A stretch of DNA of 64,000 bases from Malachius bipustulatus (GCA_910589415.1 OU342632.1:51573341-51637340); one strand, 5' to 3'. Positions 51,698 to 63,172 are shown, numbered from the stretch's first letter. Numbers and translations: made by a program. Notes: generated by a model from the sequence alone, not told the origin.

Positions 51698-53279
51698 CTA
51701 GGTATCAGAATTACAATCAGTTTCGGAATCACTATCACTGTTCGCTTCAACAACAAAACTTAAAGATTCAACAATTACTTCAACGAGTACATTCAGATCC
51801 CACATACGAGATTCTTCTTTAAAAATATGCTGGATACATTTTTGCCAATTCTCGGGTGTCACATGACCTAATGCTTCATCTAATAAGATTTTTATTTCTG
51901 ACATCTTGAAGGTTTTATTTTTCCTTGCTACCTCAGATTTTACTTGAGCCCAGATTAACTCAATTGGGTTTCAACTCACAGTGACAGGGAGGCAAACGAT
52001 GAATAATAATACCATGTTTCCGAGCCAATTCATCTACAGCATACTTTACAAAACTTTTCTTATGAAGACGAGTCAAGTCCAATAATTGCACTAATAGCAT
52101 GGTTTCTTAGGGGCAATATCTTTAATTTTCAACCAATCAATTATTTGCCCTTTTCTCCAACTTGACGTTTGCAATGGCTCTAGCCGTCGATTGTGATATG
52201 GTGCATTATCCATCACCACTACAGAACCTGCTTCCAACTTTGGTATGATTGAAGCAAACCATCCTTCAAAACGCGTGGCGTCCATATCCTCGTGATAGTC
52301 TCCTGTTTTTTTTTTATTCAAATATTAATGCACCACCGTCTACAAAACCACTATCACTGCCAATGTGCGTGATTATTAAGCGTCTTCCTTTACCGGAAGG
52401 AGCTTTCGACCATTAATAAACCTTCCATGAAAGCTTGTCGACTGCTGGTGACATTAAGATCTTGCCAAACCTTCTGAACGGTATGGCCTTCGTTTAGCCA
52501 TGTTTCGTCCATATAATAAAATATGCGATTCTTCATCCTGTATTGACGAATTTGTTGCAGGTAGTTACGCCGCCATAAAACGATGTTAGATTTTTCTAAA
52601 AGAACACTCTTTCGATTTCTTTTCAAATATCGGAAGTTCATAGAATGGAGAGTTCGTTTTAGCACTCGCATTGACACTTTTGGCATATCGGCGTCACCAT
52701 TAATAGCGGCTGAAATTTTTGCCAAAGTTGGCAGTTCATTTTCAAAGAAAAAGGAATGCACTTTCCGACTGATGGATCTTTTCGTGTCCTCGTCAAGAAT
52801 GATCCTTTTTTTCCACACGTTTCTACTTTGGTAGTAGAGCTAGATTCTTCTTTTATAGCTTTATACACGCTGCTCTCCCCCATTTTTGTTAAGCTGCTAC
52901 ATATTAAAACTGCTGCTGTCACGGATAAATTAGGATTTCATTCTCTTTAGGGCCAGTTGCACAAACGTTAATTAAAGATTTGTCAGATAATTACCGATTT
53001 TAAAAAGCAAATTTTGAAAATAGGGTGAATATTTTGAATGATCTTTTAGTTTTTATCAGTAATTAACTCTTCTAAAAGGGGGTAGAATTCATTTTCAGCA
53101 CTATCAGACCAACAATTTGATAATACAGGGCATTTTAAAATCAGTAATTATCTGGCAGATCTGTAGTTAACGTTTGTGCAACCGGACCTTAGACCATCAA
53201 AAACGTTTTTAATTAAAATTTTCACTTCCGGTATCAGAGTGATACGCTTGTTTTTCCCAACAACCATGTTATCGGCCAT
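51698..53279 (-). pseudogene. DDE transposase (Tc1/mariner-like), frameshifted and interrupted
   Basis: Minus strand, starting at the ATG at 53279. MADNMVVGKNKRITLIPEVK is followed, beyond a 239-bp MITE, by LTKMGESSVYKAIKEESSST (helix-turn-helix). RVLKRTLHSMNFRYLKRNRK leads to IFYYMDETWLNEGHTVQKVW (first catalytic D). After a break comes SVVVMDNAPYHNRRL (second D), and after another break HRLPPCHCELKPN / NPIELIWAQVK (catalytic E in PIEL) and a C-terminus with NWQKCIQHIFKEESRMWD and an acidic tail. All three acidic residues can be seen, but at least three frameshifts or stops plus the MITE leave it dead. Confidence 0.85.
52950..53188. mobile_element. 239-bp MITE inside the transposase gene
   Basis: GGGCCAGTTGCACAAACGTT at the left mirrors AACGTTTGTGCAACCGGACC at the right, and CAGATAATTACCGATTTT mirrors AAAATCAGTAATTATCTG. 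TTA flanks it on both sides (52947-52949; 53189-53191). TTA duplication and GG..CC ends are typical of PIF/Harbinger MITEs. It splits the N-terminus of the transposase. Confidence 0.9.
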
Positions 53280-54099
53280 TTTTTTTTTGTTTTTCAACAC
53301 AAGAATCACTCAAACACAAAAATCTATTTGAATTTTAAAAATTGCTTCAACACTAACTGCTTTTTACCCAACGCTTGAAACGCTACTGAAATTACTTCGG
53401 CTTCTGCAAGTGCGATAAATGCTTTTCTAACAAGAAAACAGATAAGATAAGCTTATGGTTAAATCTCAGACGTACAAGAGAGTATGTGATGAGGTGTATT
53501 GCAGTAGATTAAAGAAGACAGAGAATAAAAGTAGACCCATTGTATTTTAATCAATAATAAAGATAAGCTTATCAGCTCTTGTAGCTCAATAAAATAATCA
53601 ATTTTTTGCCGGTAGTTCGTACTCTGCGGCAAAATTTCTTAATAATAATAATGATAATAATAATAATATCTCTCTTTATTGTACGTAAAATTACAACAAT
53701 CATTGCATCAGTACAATAGTGTTAAATAGAGTAAAATGTCGTGAAAACAAACTTAAAATTTAAACAATTATTCCAAATTCTAGAAGAAAGTGGTTTTGCC
53801 GCTCGATAGTTAACATTTTGCACTATTTTGATGACTCACTTTGCGGAATATTGAACTATATAGCAGAAGCCAGGATGAGGCAAACTAGGAAGATTTAATT
53901 TTTTGTTTTTGTTATCAGTGCGATAATGACTAATTATATCTTGAAATTGCTAAAATTGATAACAATAAGTAGAGAACACACAAATGTTACTTTTGTATTA
54001 AATTTTCAATAAGTTGTGAGTAAGTTCAATGTCTTTTCTACAGAAAATATTCACTCTACTAAGTCAATTCATGTTCCTTAATTTTATAAGTTATTGTAA
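53280..54099. other. Interior of the composite transposon, no gene
   Basis: Includes an ATAATAATGATAATAATAA microsatellite at 53641-53672. No frame supported. Confidence 0.4.
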
Positions 54100-54353
54100 A
54101 AAGAGTAACCTTATGACATACCAAATTGTATTTCTAAATCATTTACCTGCTCAATGACACCAAAATAAACCTAGGATGCCATTTAAGAAAATTAGATGGC
54201 GGCCTCAGACAAACGCCAGTCGCACAAAACAAATGAAACTCACATAAACGTATGAGTATTTATGTATAATTCAACCCCACCAAATGTAAAATCTAAATGT
54301 CAAACCCCCTCCGCGTAATCCCGCTTGGTGCAATACTTTTTACGCACCCTGTA

Positions 54354-54512
54354 TAAGTTCTCGGCTCGGTAGGCGATGAAGTTGACCTCTGAACGACTCC
54401 CATGTGCTTCCAGTCGACTTATTTTATCGTTAGTTGAACAGCTTTTCAAATTTCTAGGAAAGAGCTGAGCCCAGCAAAAGCTTTTTGCAAAAGTCGAGGA
54501 CAATAATAAAAT
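54354..54512. other. Short spacer, no feature
   Basis: Mixed sequence between the composite transposon and the next foldback. Nothing supported. Confidence 0.3.
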
Positions 54513-54655
54513 TAGTTATTTACGATATAAGTGGGATACAGGCATTGTTACCGCACGCATGTGAATTTTGCAGGACGAGGCCGTTAGGCCGAATCCTGTA
54601 ATCACCTAAGTGCGATAACAATGTGTATCCCATGTAGCTATATCGTATAAAACTT
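54513..54655. repeat. Small foldback, about 143 bp
   Basis: TTACGATATAAGTGGGATAC mirrors GTATCCCATGTAGCTATATCGTA, GCATTGTTACCGCAC mirrors GTGCGATAACAATG, and the centre AGGACGAGGCCGTTAGGCC is itself folded. Confidence 0.7.
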
Positions 54656-54794
54656 ATCTACAATGACGAGAAATCTATTATTTTATCTATTATCTATTAC
54701 GGGTTGTGAAGGGGATATAAAATACTTTTTTTTGTTTAAGTTTATTTCTTTAAGTATTTAGGTATCTAGGTATTAAGTAAATATATTTTTCATA
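54656..54794. other. Spacer, no feature
   Basis: AT-rich, nothing supported. Confidence 0.3.
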
Positions 54795-55672
54795 TACAGA
54801 GTTCGAACTATTTAAAAGGCCGCTACAGGAATATCTTGAACTATTGAAGATACGAGTTCGGTTAAATAAGAGAAAAGATGCGTAATTTTGTAGCTATCTC
54901 GAATACGTCAAAACTTGCAAGATATCTGTGACCGTTCCTGAAATATCCTGAAAAAACTTCAAAATCGAGATTTCTTATTTTCGTCATATCTTTTTTGTAA
55001 TTGGAAATTAATAAATAATTTTTTGTAGGCTTACATAAGTCAGCAAGAGCTATACCCATCTGACTTTTTTAAAATGTTCAAAGCCGACTAAATCTTAGAG
55101 TTTTCATAGTCAACTTTCGTTTTTCTTATGGCCGCCATATTGTTTTTTATTTCGTTCGGTATGAAAAAAATAATGGAAATCAAAAACTTATAAAATTCAA
55201 AAAATAAATTTCAAAAATTTTTGTTCTTTTTTTTTCTAACAAAAGACAACTTTTTAGACCGAATATCATAGAGAAATTAAAAAACTATAAGGCAAGCAGT
55301 TTGACTTCATATTGTTCATTAATTTATATTTTAATATAAGATTATTAATTTTTGGTTTCCATTATTTTTTTCTTATCGAACGACATAAAAAAATTATATT
55401 ATATTTTTCCGATGAATAGCTCATAACGGCTTATGTAAGCCTACGAAAAATTATTTATTAATTTCCAATTGTAAGAACTATAATGGCAAAAATAAGATTT
55501 CTCGATTTTTCAGTTTTTTCAGGATATTTCAGGAACGGTCACAGATATCTTGCATGTTTTGATAGATCCGAGATGGCCACAAAGTAGCTCAACTTTTCTC
55601 TAATTTAACCGACCTCGTACCTTCAATGGGTTAGGATATCCCTGTAGTGGCCCTTTAAATAGTTCTAACTCT
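54795..55672. repeat. Long foldback, 'GTTCGAACTATTTAAA' family
   Basis: The left end ACAGAGTTCGAACTATTTAAA mirrors TTTAAATAGTTCTAACTC. GCCGCTACAGGAATATC mirrors GATATCCCTGTAGTGGC. The arms continue through GAGAAAAGATGCG, CAAGATATCTGTGACCG and TTACATAAG landmarks to about 55100 and 55400. A solo arm fragment is at 22290-22345. The interior encodes nothing. Confidence 0.78.
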
Positions 55673-56715
55673 AACTCATCGCAAGCGGTGAGGGAATGAA
55701 CATTCCATCCATCGCATGGGGAATGTACGTCATTAGTTAACTGAAATTGGTAGTATAAAGAAGGTATTACTAAATGGTCGAAGAGAAAACATTTATTATA
55801 CCTACATATACAATAATTAAATATGAGAAGTGTGATTACACTGTCATGGGCGGGGACAGTCTTGTGTCTTATAGCTTTGAAAATTTCATTACTCGTAAAT
55901 TGCCTTCTTGCTTATTTCTTTTCATGTTTCAAGTTTTAAATGATGCGGTAGTATTACATAATTTAGTGAATTAGCTGGACATACTTCTCTAAGTATAGGA
56001 CAATAGCTTCAACCAATTGATTATTCCTTAAAATATAATAATCTCTAAATTTTTTTCTCGCTTGTGATTAAAAGAATTCTCAAGAAAGCACGTTGGTTAC
56101 TTTAACTAATGTTGCTGTTTGTACAGTCTTCAGAGTTATCAATAATCCCGGTATTCAGAAACCAATGAAAGGTGTAACTTCTGGTCGGAAGAGAATCATA
56201 TTCGATAATGACGTGAAACTAGGTATGCTATTCATCGCAAATTTCATACTACATTTTTTAGAAATGAAATCCCCATTTTAAAAGCCATCCTAACAAAATT
56301 GCACGACGATGAAAAGAAATTGTTTACTGGCGCAGAATTTTTTTAATGAATTTCAGGAGCCTCGATGACCACAAAGAAATATAATATTACGCATATTCAG
56401 ATACACATAATTCAGAAGAAGAACTGACAAGTCGTGCGCCACTGACATCTGCTTTCCCCTTATGTTCATTCCCCGCAGCTCTCTATTCGGCAAAACTGAT
56501 AAGGTATCATCCGATTCGAAATCGCAGTATAGATCATAATATAGGTAATTTCTTCAGAATCTTCTTAGTTGTTGATATCAGGAAGAAAATCAAGCAGTGG
56601 AGAACGATATGTATGTTCATTTATTACTGTGTATTGTTGATTATGTAAATGTCTGTGGATCTCTAGATATACAAGAAAACTTAATTTAAAATAATGATTA
56701 CATTGATGAAGTAAT
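55673..56715. other. No gene recognised
   Basis: The frames (66 and 62 codons) have no domains. AT-rich unique-looking sequence. Confidence 0.35.
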
Positions 56716-57290
56716 TCAATTTTGTTGTTTGCTGTTAGAGTGTTTGTTTTCTATTAAGTGTATTGCAAATTTCGATCTTTCCGAATCTTTCAGTCTGTGA
56801 GAGTTTAGGTGTTCATTGTATCTGATTTCTAGGTTTCTACAAGTTTGTCCTGAAACAAATATAAACTGAATTACAATGAGAACAGTTTAATCGATAAATT
56901 CCCGGTTTTTTGTAATTTAGATGACTTTTCTTTTGCATTCAGCAGTATAGAATCATTCTTCATAAAATAGTTAAATGAAATATTAAATGTAGTGGTGAAA
57001 TTGCCCTTGATTTTTGTGTTGAAATGTTTCCAAAGTATGTTGGTGATAAATATATTTTCTGATTTCATTGTTTTGTTGAGAATACATGAGGTTTACGGCT
57101 AATTTGTGATGTTTTTATAATAAGTTTATAATTTTATAAATAAGTTGTCTATTATTGTTTTTCGATAACCATTCTCTTTTGAAATTTTTTGATAATAGAA
57201 ATTTCTCTGTTAAATTTGTTCACTGACATTGGTATTGTAACAGCTCTATGTACGAGTATCATTGAATTATACGCTGAAAGTTTGTGTGAA
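56716..57290 (-). pseudogene. Penelope-like element C-terminus with GIY-YIG endonuclease
   Basis: Minus strand. An upper part reads LVHRAVTIPMSVNKFNREIS, the linker after the RT. It leads to a GIYRLNCSHCNSVYI segment and then, after a one-base frameshift, GQTCRNLEIRYNEHLNSHRL. GIY...YI-GQT is the GIY-YIG nuclease signature of Penelope-like elements, and the conserved R and the E of EHL follow. KDSERSKFAIHLIENKHS is the usual end of the domain. Several frame changes make this copy dead. It lies opposite in orientation to the RT fragment at 58172. Confidence 0.82.
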
Positions 57291-57295
57291 ATTGG

Positions 57296-57415
57296 ATGAT
57301 AAATAAAACACTAATGTTTTAAAAAATCTTACTTTATTTTTTAAAACATTAGTGTTTTATTTATCATCCAACAGTATGCAGAGATTCGACAAAGTAAGGG
57401 TTGAAAACAGAAAAC
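57296..57415. mobile_element. Penelope-like ends, head-to-head palindrome
   Basis: GGATGATAAATAAAACACTA and its mirror meet around CTTACTTTATTTTTTAAAAC, followed by CAGTATGCAGAGATTCGAC and AAGTAAGGGTTGAAAACAG. The latter words also occur at 22150 and 35940. It directly abuts the GIY-YIG relic. Confidence 0.7.
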
Positions 57416-57438
57416 ATAAATTTTATGTGTTGCTTATC

Positions 57439-58004
57439 TACAGTGTGATCAGTAACTCGCGCACTCCGAATACAGGGCGATATAGAGCCCATTAAAATTA
57501 AGGATATTCTGCAAAAAAAATTGAATCCAACGGTTGGTTTTCAAGTAACAGAGTTTCCCTCATCCGAGTTTAAAGGTAATTTTTTCAATAACCGTGATAA
57601 AGATTAATGAAAAATTCAATTTACTGTAATGTCTGGAACGGATACCATGTAATTCATCCATTTTTTCCCCACAAAATTTCTTTGCAGAGGAATTGAGAAT
57701 GTTGTTAATTGATGAAATACCTAAAACCGAACGAAATTTGAAGTTTGGCAACCGCCTAAACTCAACTGAGAATATAAAATATTCAAATGCCTTCGTTGCT
57801 ATGGAAATGAAAATAATAACAATACCATCTAACCCGAACTTATTCACATGTTCAGTGTAGTGTTAGTTGCCACCTTTTTTTTACAAAAATGGTCATATAT
57901 CTTTGGAAGAAAAAGACAGCACTGCAGTAAGAAAATTTACCACTCTTAAAAAGTGAAGTTTATCGCAGCATGCTCCGAGTGCGCGAGTTACTGATCAGCC
58001 TGTA
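57439..58004. mobile_element. 566-bp non-autonomous DNA element
   Basis: TACAGTGTGATCAGTAACTC at the left mirrors GAGTTACTGATCAGCCTGTA at the right, with GCGCACTC/GAGTGCGC completing 29-base ends. TA borders fit a Tc1/mariner-type target. Unlike the foldbacks, the interior is not palindromic. The 95-codon minus-strand frame has no domain. Confidence 0.75.
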
Positions 58005-58012
58005 TGTACAGA

Positions 58013-58499
58013 AAATTCAAACTGATTATTTAATCTTTTGATAGACAAGTCTAAAAAGTTTATAGAATTATTTTCTTCTCATTCTACAGTAAACTTAATA
58101 TTTAGATGTAAGCTATTGATGAAAATAAAATAAATAAATAAAAATAAATAAAGAAAATCTTCCATTCACATAAAGCAGATAACATCAAGTTTTGGTTTAG
58201 GTATGTAGACGATGTTCTTTCTTGTTTAGTAGGTTCCTCTAGACAGTTAGATAACTTTCTTAATATCATCAATAGCTTAATATCATCAAAATATTAAAAT
58301 TTTATTAAACAAAATATCAAGTGAAGAAAATAATTCTATAAACTTTTTAGACTTATCTATCACAAGATTAAATAATCAGTTTGACTTTTCTGCTATAGAA
58401 AATATGCAGGGCATAGTACTTAAAACATATACGATGTCGTCATTACTGAGCCAAGGAACACTCTTGTATAAGAATTTTTACATCAATACAAAGTTAATT
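58013..58499 (+). pseudogene. Penelope-like reverse transcriptase relic, partly inverted
   Basis: From 58172 one frame reads KFWFRYVDDVLSCLVGSSRQ then LDNFLNIINSL. This has the YVDD catalytic motif and the following helix of Penelope-like RTs. A second frame from about 58323 reads NNSINFLDLSITRLNNQFDF, the family's 'INFLDL.I' motif. The same INFLDL segment also occurs inverted at 58013-58080. The RT therefore sits in an inverted duplication of about 70 bp. No other RT motifs are left. Confidence 0.8.
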
Positions 58500-58559
58500 A
58501 GATTATAAAACTGGCCTGTTTTTGTATTTTTTCAAAACTCAAAATTTAAGGGGGTATTG

Positions 58560-58925
58560 AGGGGTACCGAGACTTTTTCAACACCCTGTCTATTAAACAT
58601 TATTTGTCAAATTATATAAAATATGTCAAACATTATATGAAAATATCAGATTTTTCATCAGCCTGCATAGCAATTTTATCCCCACGATAGGATGTCACGT
58701 GAAAATTAAGATAGGGACATGTAAACTGTTTTCTGCTGTCTTGAGCCGTTATCATTGTGAGCTGCTTTGAAAATGCAAAATGGCGATTTTCACTTGTTTA
58801 TAACTCAGAAGCTATTCAGTTTAAACTCAAACTGTGAAAACCATCTTTACTGAATTTTCTCAGACAATATAAAAATGTAATAATATACAGGGTGTCGCAT
58901 TTAAAATATCAACGTTGTTTCATTT
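58560..58925. repeat. Half-copy of the shared foldback core
   Basis: From ACACCCTGTCTATTAAAC to ATATACAGGGTGTCGCATTT. In between are TTTTCATCAGCCTGCATAGC, AGATAGGGACATGTAAACTG, TTGAGCCGTTATC and TTTTCACTTGTTTATAACTC, the right-hand half of the core. The left half is absent. Confidence 0.65.
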
Positions 58926-60852
58926 TTTCGAAATAAGCGGCAACATCGAAATGCCGAAAATATTTTAGATCGATAGAGCAGAGCCAATTATTCAAGTGAC
59001 TAAATTTTTAGAAAAATCCAATCTGCCGAGTGTTAGAATGCTTATTATCAACGGATATTTTACATGTAAAATTCCCGTTGATGGACAACCATTGGATAAT
59101 CATTTTTATTAAGCGTTCTAGCACTCCACCCAATGACTCGTTTTCCGTAAACGTCTAAGGTACCATCGACCGAATTTCGAAGAAAGCTCATAAAGAGTGG
59201 TAGAATGTTTATTCAAAATTATAGTGTCATAATTTCGACTACTAGAATTAAAAAAATTAAATAAATGTTTATTTTTATACTTAACTGCTTTGTGACAAAA
59301 AACAAGAATTCAAGAAAAATCCATTCGCGTCTTTTATTTGAAGTTTCTTAAAAATAATATTCATTGATGTGTTCTCGGATCAAGTCACTGGACTTGATAA
59401 TTTTATTCCAGTTAGGGTAAATTAGCCACTTTAGCAAAAAAAAACTGCAAATTTCAACATATAGGGTAAAATATAAATATTCAAGATATTTTCGAAATAG
59501 ACGATATTTAATGAAAGTGTAACATAATGTATCTTGAAAATTGTGAATCTCTAGACCTATATGTTTATATGAATTTTTCGTCATAAGATTACTCAAAGCA
59601 TTACCCCTCTGAATTTTGGCCAAGCTTTACAGTAAACACCGTGTATATTAGACATAAGTTAATGCTTCATGCAAAAAAATTTTTCCGATTCAATAAATAC
59701 ATAAGTACCTACCGATTGTTGACGAAACGTGGTTCCAGAACTACCTACTATATTAGAAACATTCATTAAAAGATTAATATGATCGGAAACTTTAATTTTC
59801 AGAACCTCTGAACGTGTTTGATTTAGTGTTCTAAATTTTAGGAAAGCTCGAATGAGTAAATAATTCATTCTGGCACCACTAAATCAGTTTCACAGAAAAA
59901 CGGCTCTCAAAGAGCTTTAAAGAATCAGCATTTAACGCTATCATCCGCAAATATTGCCAACCCACTTGAAAATGCACACTAATTGATGTTGTCTCCCTAA
60001 TTCTTATCAACGTTGTACATTACATTTCCAAGCATGTCTAATAGGATTGCTTTAGTTTCAGAAAGCCTTCAGAAAATTAATAGAACATAAATAGGAAGGA
60101 ATAAAAAATGTCCCAGGTACCTAGATGACAATTTCTTATGTATAGAACATTTCAAGATATTTTAAAGTCATAAATCAGAGACAAAGAGACAAACATAATT
60201 CCTTTACATTTTACGATAGATGGGTAAAGTATTTTTTATAGAATTGCCAAGAAATTGAAAAAAAACATTAGGTACACTACAGGTATCAACAGATGGCCCT
60301 TAGGTAGGTACCTGAGAGACTAATGTTTACTATCTCAGCAAACTACCCTGCCCATCTATTGTCAAATAAAGTGCTTTTTATGGGTTTATGATCGCCTTTG
60401 GATAATGTATTTAAAATATTGTAAAATGATATTATCATTATGTCAATCAAACTAAAATAAATATTATCTCAATAAAAAGTAAACGTGAATAAGGCTCAAA
60501 TCAGAACCAAAACTTTTTGGCAAACTTCATGTTTAAATAATAATTATAATAATTAAAAAAAAAAACTAGAACTCGTAAAATCAACAACAATAGTAATAAT
60601 TTCATTGGCTCAAGAAAGTAGGTACCTACAATGTTATAAATTTACATACAATCATTGGCAGGTAGTTTTGCATAATTGCTTTTCGAAGTCTATTATTTGT
60701 ATCTATAGTTTAGGGTGATTTTCATTTTTCAAACAGAAGTGTGTCCCAAATAGTCTATAATATAATGTTAGATTAATAAAGCATTAAAAGTGGGCCGTTC
60801 GTTCTTTTTTAAATGAGTTTTGTTAATTCAGTGAACGGATGTACATAGAATG
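58926..60852. other. No gene; small foldback at 59025-59140
   Basis: GAGTGTTAGAATGCTTATTATC near 59036 mirrors ATTAAGCGTTCTAGCACTC near 59114, with GTTGATGG/CCGTTGAT inside. The 91- and 69-codon minus-strand frames (59348-59868) lack domains. The rest is AT-rich. Confidence 0.45.
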
Positions 60853-60905
60853 TCCCGAAACATCCGAGTTTAAAGTCAGAATTCCGAGTTGAAACTCGTA
60901 ATCAG
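60853..60905. repeat. Short copy of the GAATTCCGAG palindromic repeat
   Basis: CCGAGTTTAAAGTCAGAATTC then CGAGTTGAAACTCG uses the same words as the array at 62053-62210, 1.2 kb away. The two may bound one unit. Confidence 0.6.
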
Positions 60906-62040
60906 GGGCGGGCTTAGCAGCTGTGCTGTGCCTGTCCGCACACATGCGGCAAGTTCATGGAGCGGCGGGCGGAAGTAATAATTCAAACATAATTCATAAC
61001 AATAACAAAAAATATTAAAATATCATACCTTGCATGCATGTTCTTCAAAGTTTAGTACCATTTTATAAAACTACATGAAAAATGCTACAATTGCGGTAAA
61101 AAGTACCTGTTTGAACATTATCTGCACTGAATTGTAGTATTTCTTTCCAATATTTGTGTTGATGTTTTTCTTTCTGTTCCCTTATATACTTATTTATTTT
61201 GTTTACGTATTAAATGTGTTAAATTGTGTTACTTATTATACGCTTATATGTTTGGTTGTCATTAAAATTACCATTTCTTCTTTCAGTTGTTTTTTTTTTT
61301 GTTAAAACTTATTTTTAGCTCAAAAAAATCTAGAACCATTTCTAATCTTGGCTAGTTCTAGAAAATGGTACTAAACTGTGAAAAAATGCATACAGGGTGA
61401 ACTTTTTGACAAAACCGACAGAGACCTGAAGAAGTAAGTACGGCCCTGCAGTTTTCGAATCGGCGAAAGATGCGAGGTATTAAGTGTCATGAGTGAAGCA
61501 TATCTACCAAATTTAATTAAATTTCATCAATTATTCGTTCAAAAGATACTGCTCATCATAAATTTCGACCAAATGCATGATGACACTGTAACATCGAAAC
61601 GAAGGATCTCGGAAAAACTTCAAAACCAGATCCTGAATCGCATTTAAAAACTACACCTACCCTTAAGCTTTGTCGGTCTGCTGGTGAAACACGCTGTATA
61701 GGCTCCCCGTGGTTCATCAGACGTAACGCGAAAATGTATCAGTATGAATGCAGTTATTGCTTAGTGTGATTAACATTTATGCACTTGTTTTTTTTTTTTA
61801 ATTTTTCTCTCAAACCCCCCTCATTCTCGGGGGACATTTTCCGCACCATTAAACCCTCCTGTACAGCCGAATTTACCTAATCTAATAAATAACACACATT
61901 TCTATTGGAACCAATCTACCATTTCTATTGGTGTTTAATTTTCACCCACAAGAAATTGCTTATTGCCCTCTCATACGTAGATATTTGTTTTTAAGAGGGA
62001 GGGGTGGGGGCACTTTCTGTGCAGGTGGGAAATAGGCTAC
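60906..62040. other. No gene; possible single end of a hAT-like element
   Basis: CAGGGGCGGGCTTAGCAGC at 60903 resembles the CAGGGGCGG termini of some hAT elements. I see no matching inverted end downstream. A TACAGGGTGAACTTTTTGAC end lies at 61391. No frame supported. Confidence 0.35.
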
Positions 62041-62052
62041 ACCCGGTCCTGC

Positions 62053-62210
62053 TCGGAATTCTTATTTTAAAATCGGAATTCCGACTTTGAACTCGGAATT
62101 CCGATTTTAAAATAAGAATTCCGACTTTAAACTCGGAATTCCGACTTTGAACTCGGAATTCCGAGTTTAAAGTCGAAATTCTTAGTTTGAACTCGGAATT
62201 TCAAAAAATA
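62053..62210. repeat. 20-bp palindromic tandem array, eight units
   Basis: The word GGAATT (or a one-base variant) recurs exactly every 20 bases from 62055 to 62200. Most units read CTCGGAATTCCGACTTTRAA. TCGGAATTCCGA is a perfect 12-base palindrome and TTTAAA/TTTGAAC joins the units, so the array is both a direct and an inverted repeat. No coding. Confidence 0.9.
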
Positions 62211-62441
62211 AAACTGGTTTGGCGCTTCTACGCCTTCGTAGAAAATATATATGTAGGTAATATATGGAGTAAAACTACAGCTATCTTAACTTTTAGGTTT
62301 TACTAATTGTCATTAGTGTCCTATATTTTAGTAGTTAATTTATTTTAATTTGCAGTGAAGTAAGTACCCATGATGGAATTATGTTAAAACCGAGGTTGAA
62401 ACATCAACGTCCCCCAATAACATTTTTTGACTGGTATTATA
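62211..62441. other. Spacer, no feature
   Basis: AT-rich, nothing supported. Confidence 0.3.
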
Positions 62442-63172
62442 TACAGGGTGTTATGTAATTGAATGTCAATATTTGAGGGGGTGATTTCTTAACTTTTGAG
62501 ATACAGGGTGGTAAAGTTATATGAAAATAAATAATTTTTCCGTAATATCTGTAATACAGCTCTGGATATTAATGAAATTTCGTATACAGGTATTACGCAT
62601 CCGCAGAGGCATTTTTTCATGTACCACGTTTCATTCTATTTCCATTAGAGACGGTGGTGCACGATCGTGCAGAATTTTACCAGCATATTTTAGCAGACAT
62701 TGATGGTACGCCACTGATTTCTGTTCAAATAGAAATCATTTTTGAAATCCCCATTCATTTCCAAGCAAATTTGATTACTTGTTTTTTCAGTCCGATGCAC
62801 GGTTTTCGCCTAAAAAATTAAATCTGTTGCTCTACATGGTCACAAGATTGTCGTTAAAGTGACAATAAAAAAATATAAAAATATGCAGGTAAAATTCTGC
62901 AAGATGTCACTAGTGGAGATAAAACGAAATGTGGTACATGAAAAAATGCCTCTTGATGAGTAATACCTGTCTATGAAATTTCATTAAAATATTATTATTC
63001 AAAGCGGTATTACAGATATTATGAAAAAATTATTTATTTTTAAATACTTTAGCACCCTGTAGCTCAAAATATAAGACTTTTAGGACATATGTTCTTATGA
63101 AGTTTTCTTCTTAAAATGGACCCAAAAATCACCCTCTTAAATATTGACATTCATTTACAAAACACCCTTATA
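62442..63172. repeat. Long foldback, two shells
   Basis: TACAGGGTGTTATGTAATTG mirrors the right end (CATTTACAAAACACCCTTATA). GAATGTCAATATTTGAGGGGG mirrors CCCTCTTAAATATTGACATTC. A second shell at ATACAGGGTGGTAAAG (about 62502) mirrors CTTTAGCACCCTGTAG (about 63062). Arms continue through GAAATTTCGTATACAGG and GTACATGAAAAAATGCC. The 60-codon frame at 62521 is part of the arm. Confidence 0.8.

Larger units (their letters stand above)
50755..54353. mobile_element. 3.6-kb DNA transposon with about 250-bp inverted repeats
   Basis: The left end TACAGGGTGCATAAAAAGTA mirrors the right end TACTTTTTACGCACCCTGTA. The match continues inward through TTGCACCAAGC, GTAATCCTG-like and GACTGGCGTTTGTC landmarks to about 51020 and 54100. 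TA borders and a transposase with a DUF4817-type N-terminus suggest a Tc1/mariner-related element. Only the N-terminus of that transposase survives (51081-51359). A second unrelated transposase relic and a MITE occupy the interior, so this is a composite built by nested insertion. Confidence 0.75.

Noticed and set aside
51698..51904. Independent small acidic protein
   Set aside because: It is the frame-shifted C-terminus of the DDE transposase relic, which normally ends in an acidic tail.
60903..60970. hAT transposon end (CAGGGGCGG)
   Set aside because: Only one end is visible and no 8-bp duplication can be shown. It is mentioned in the regional entry but not called.
62053..62210. CRISPR-like regular spacing
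   Set aside because: The 20-bp units have no unique spacers and the genome is eukaryotic. It is a tandem palindrome.
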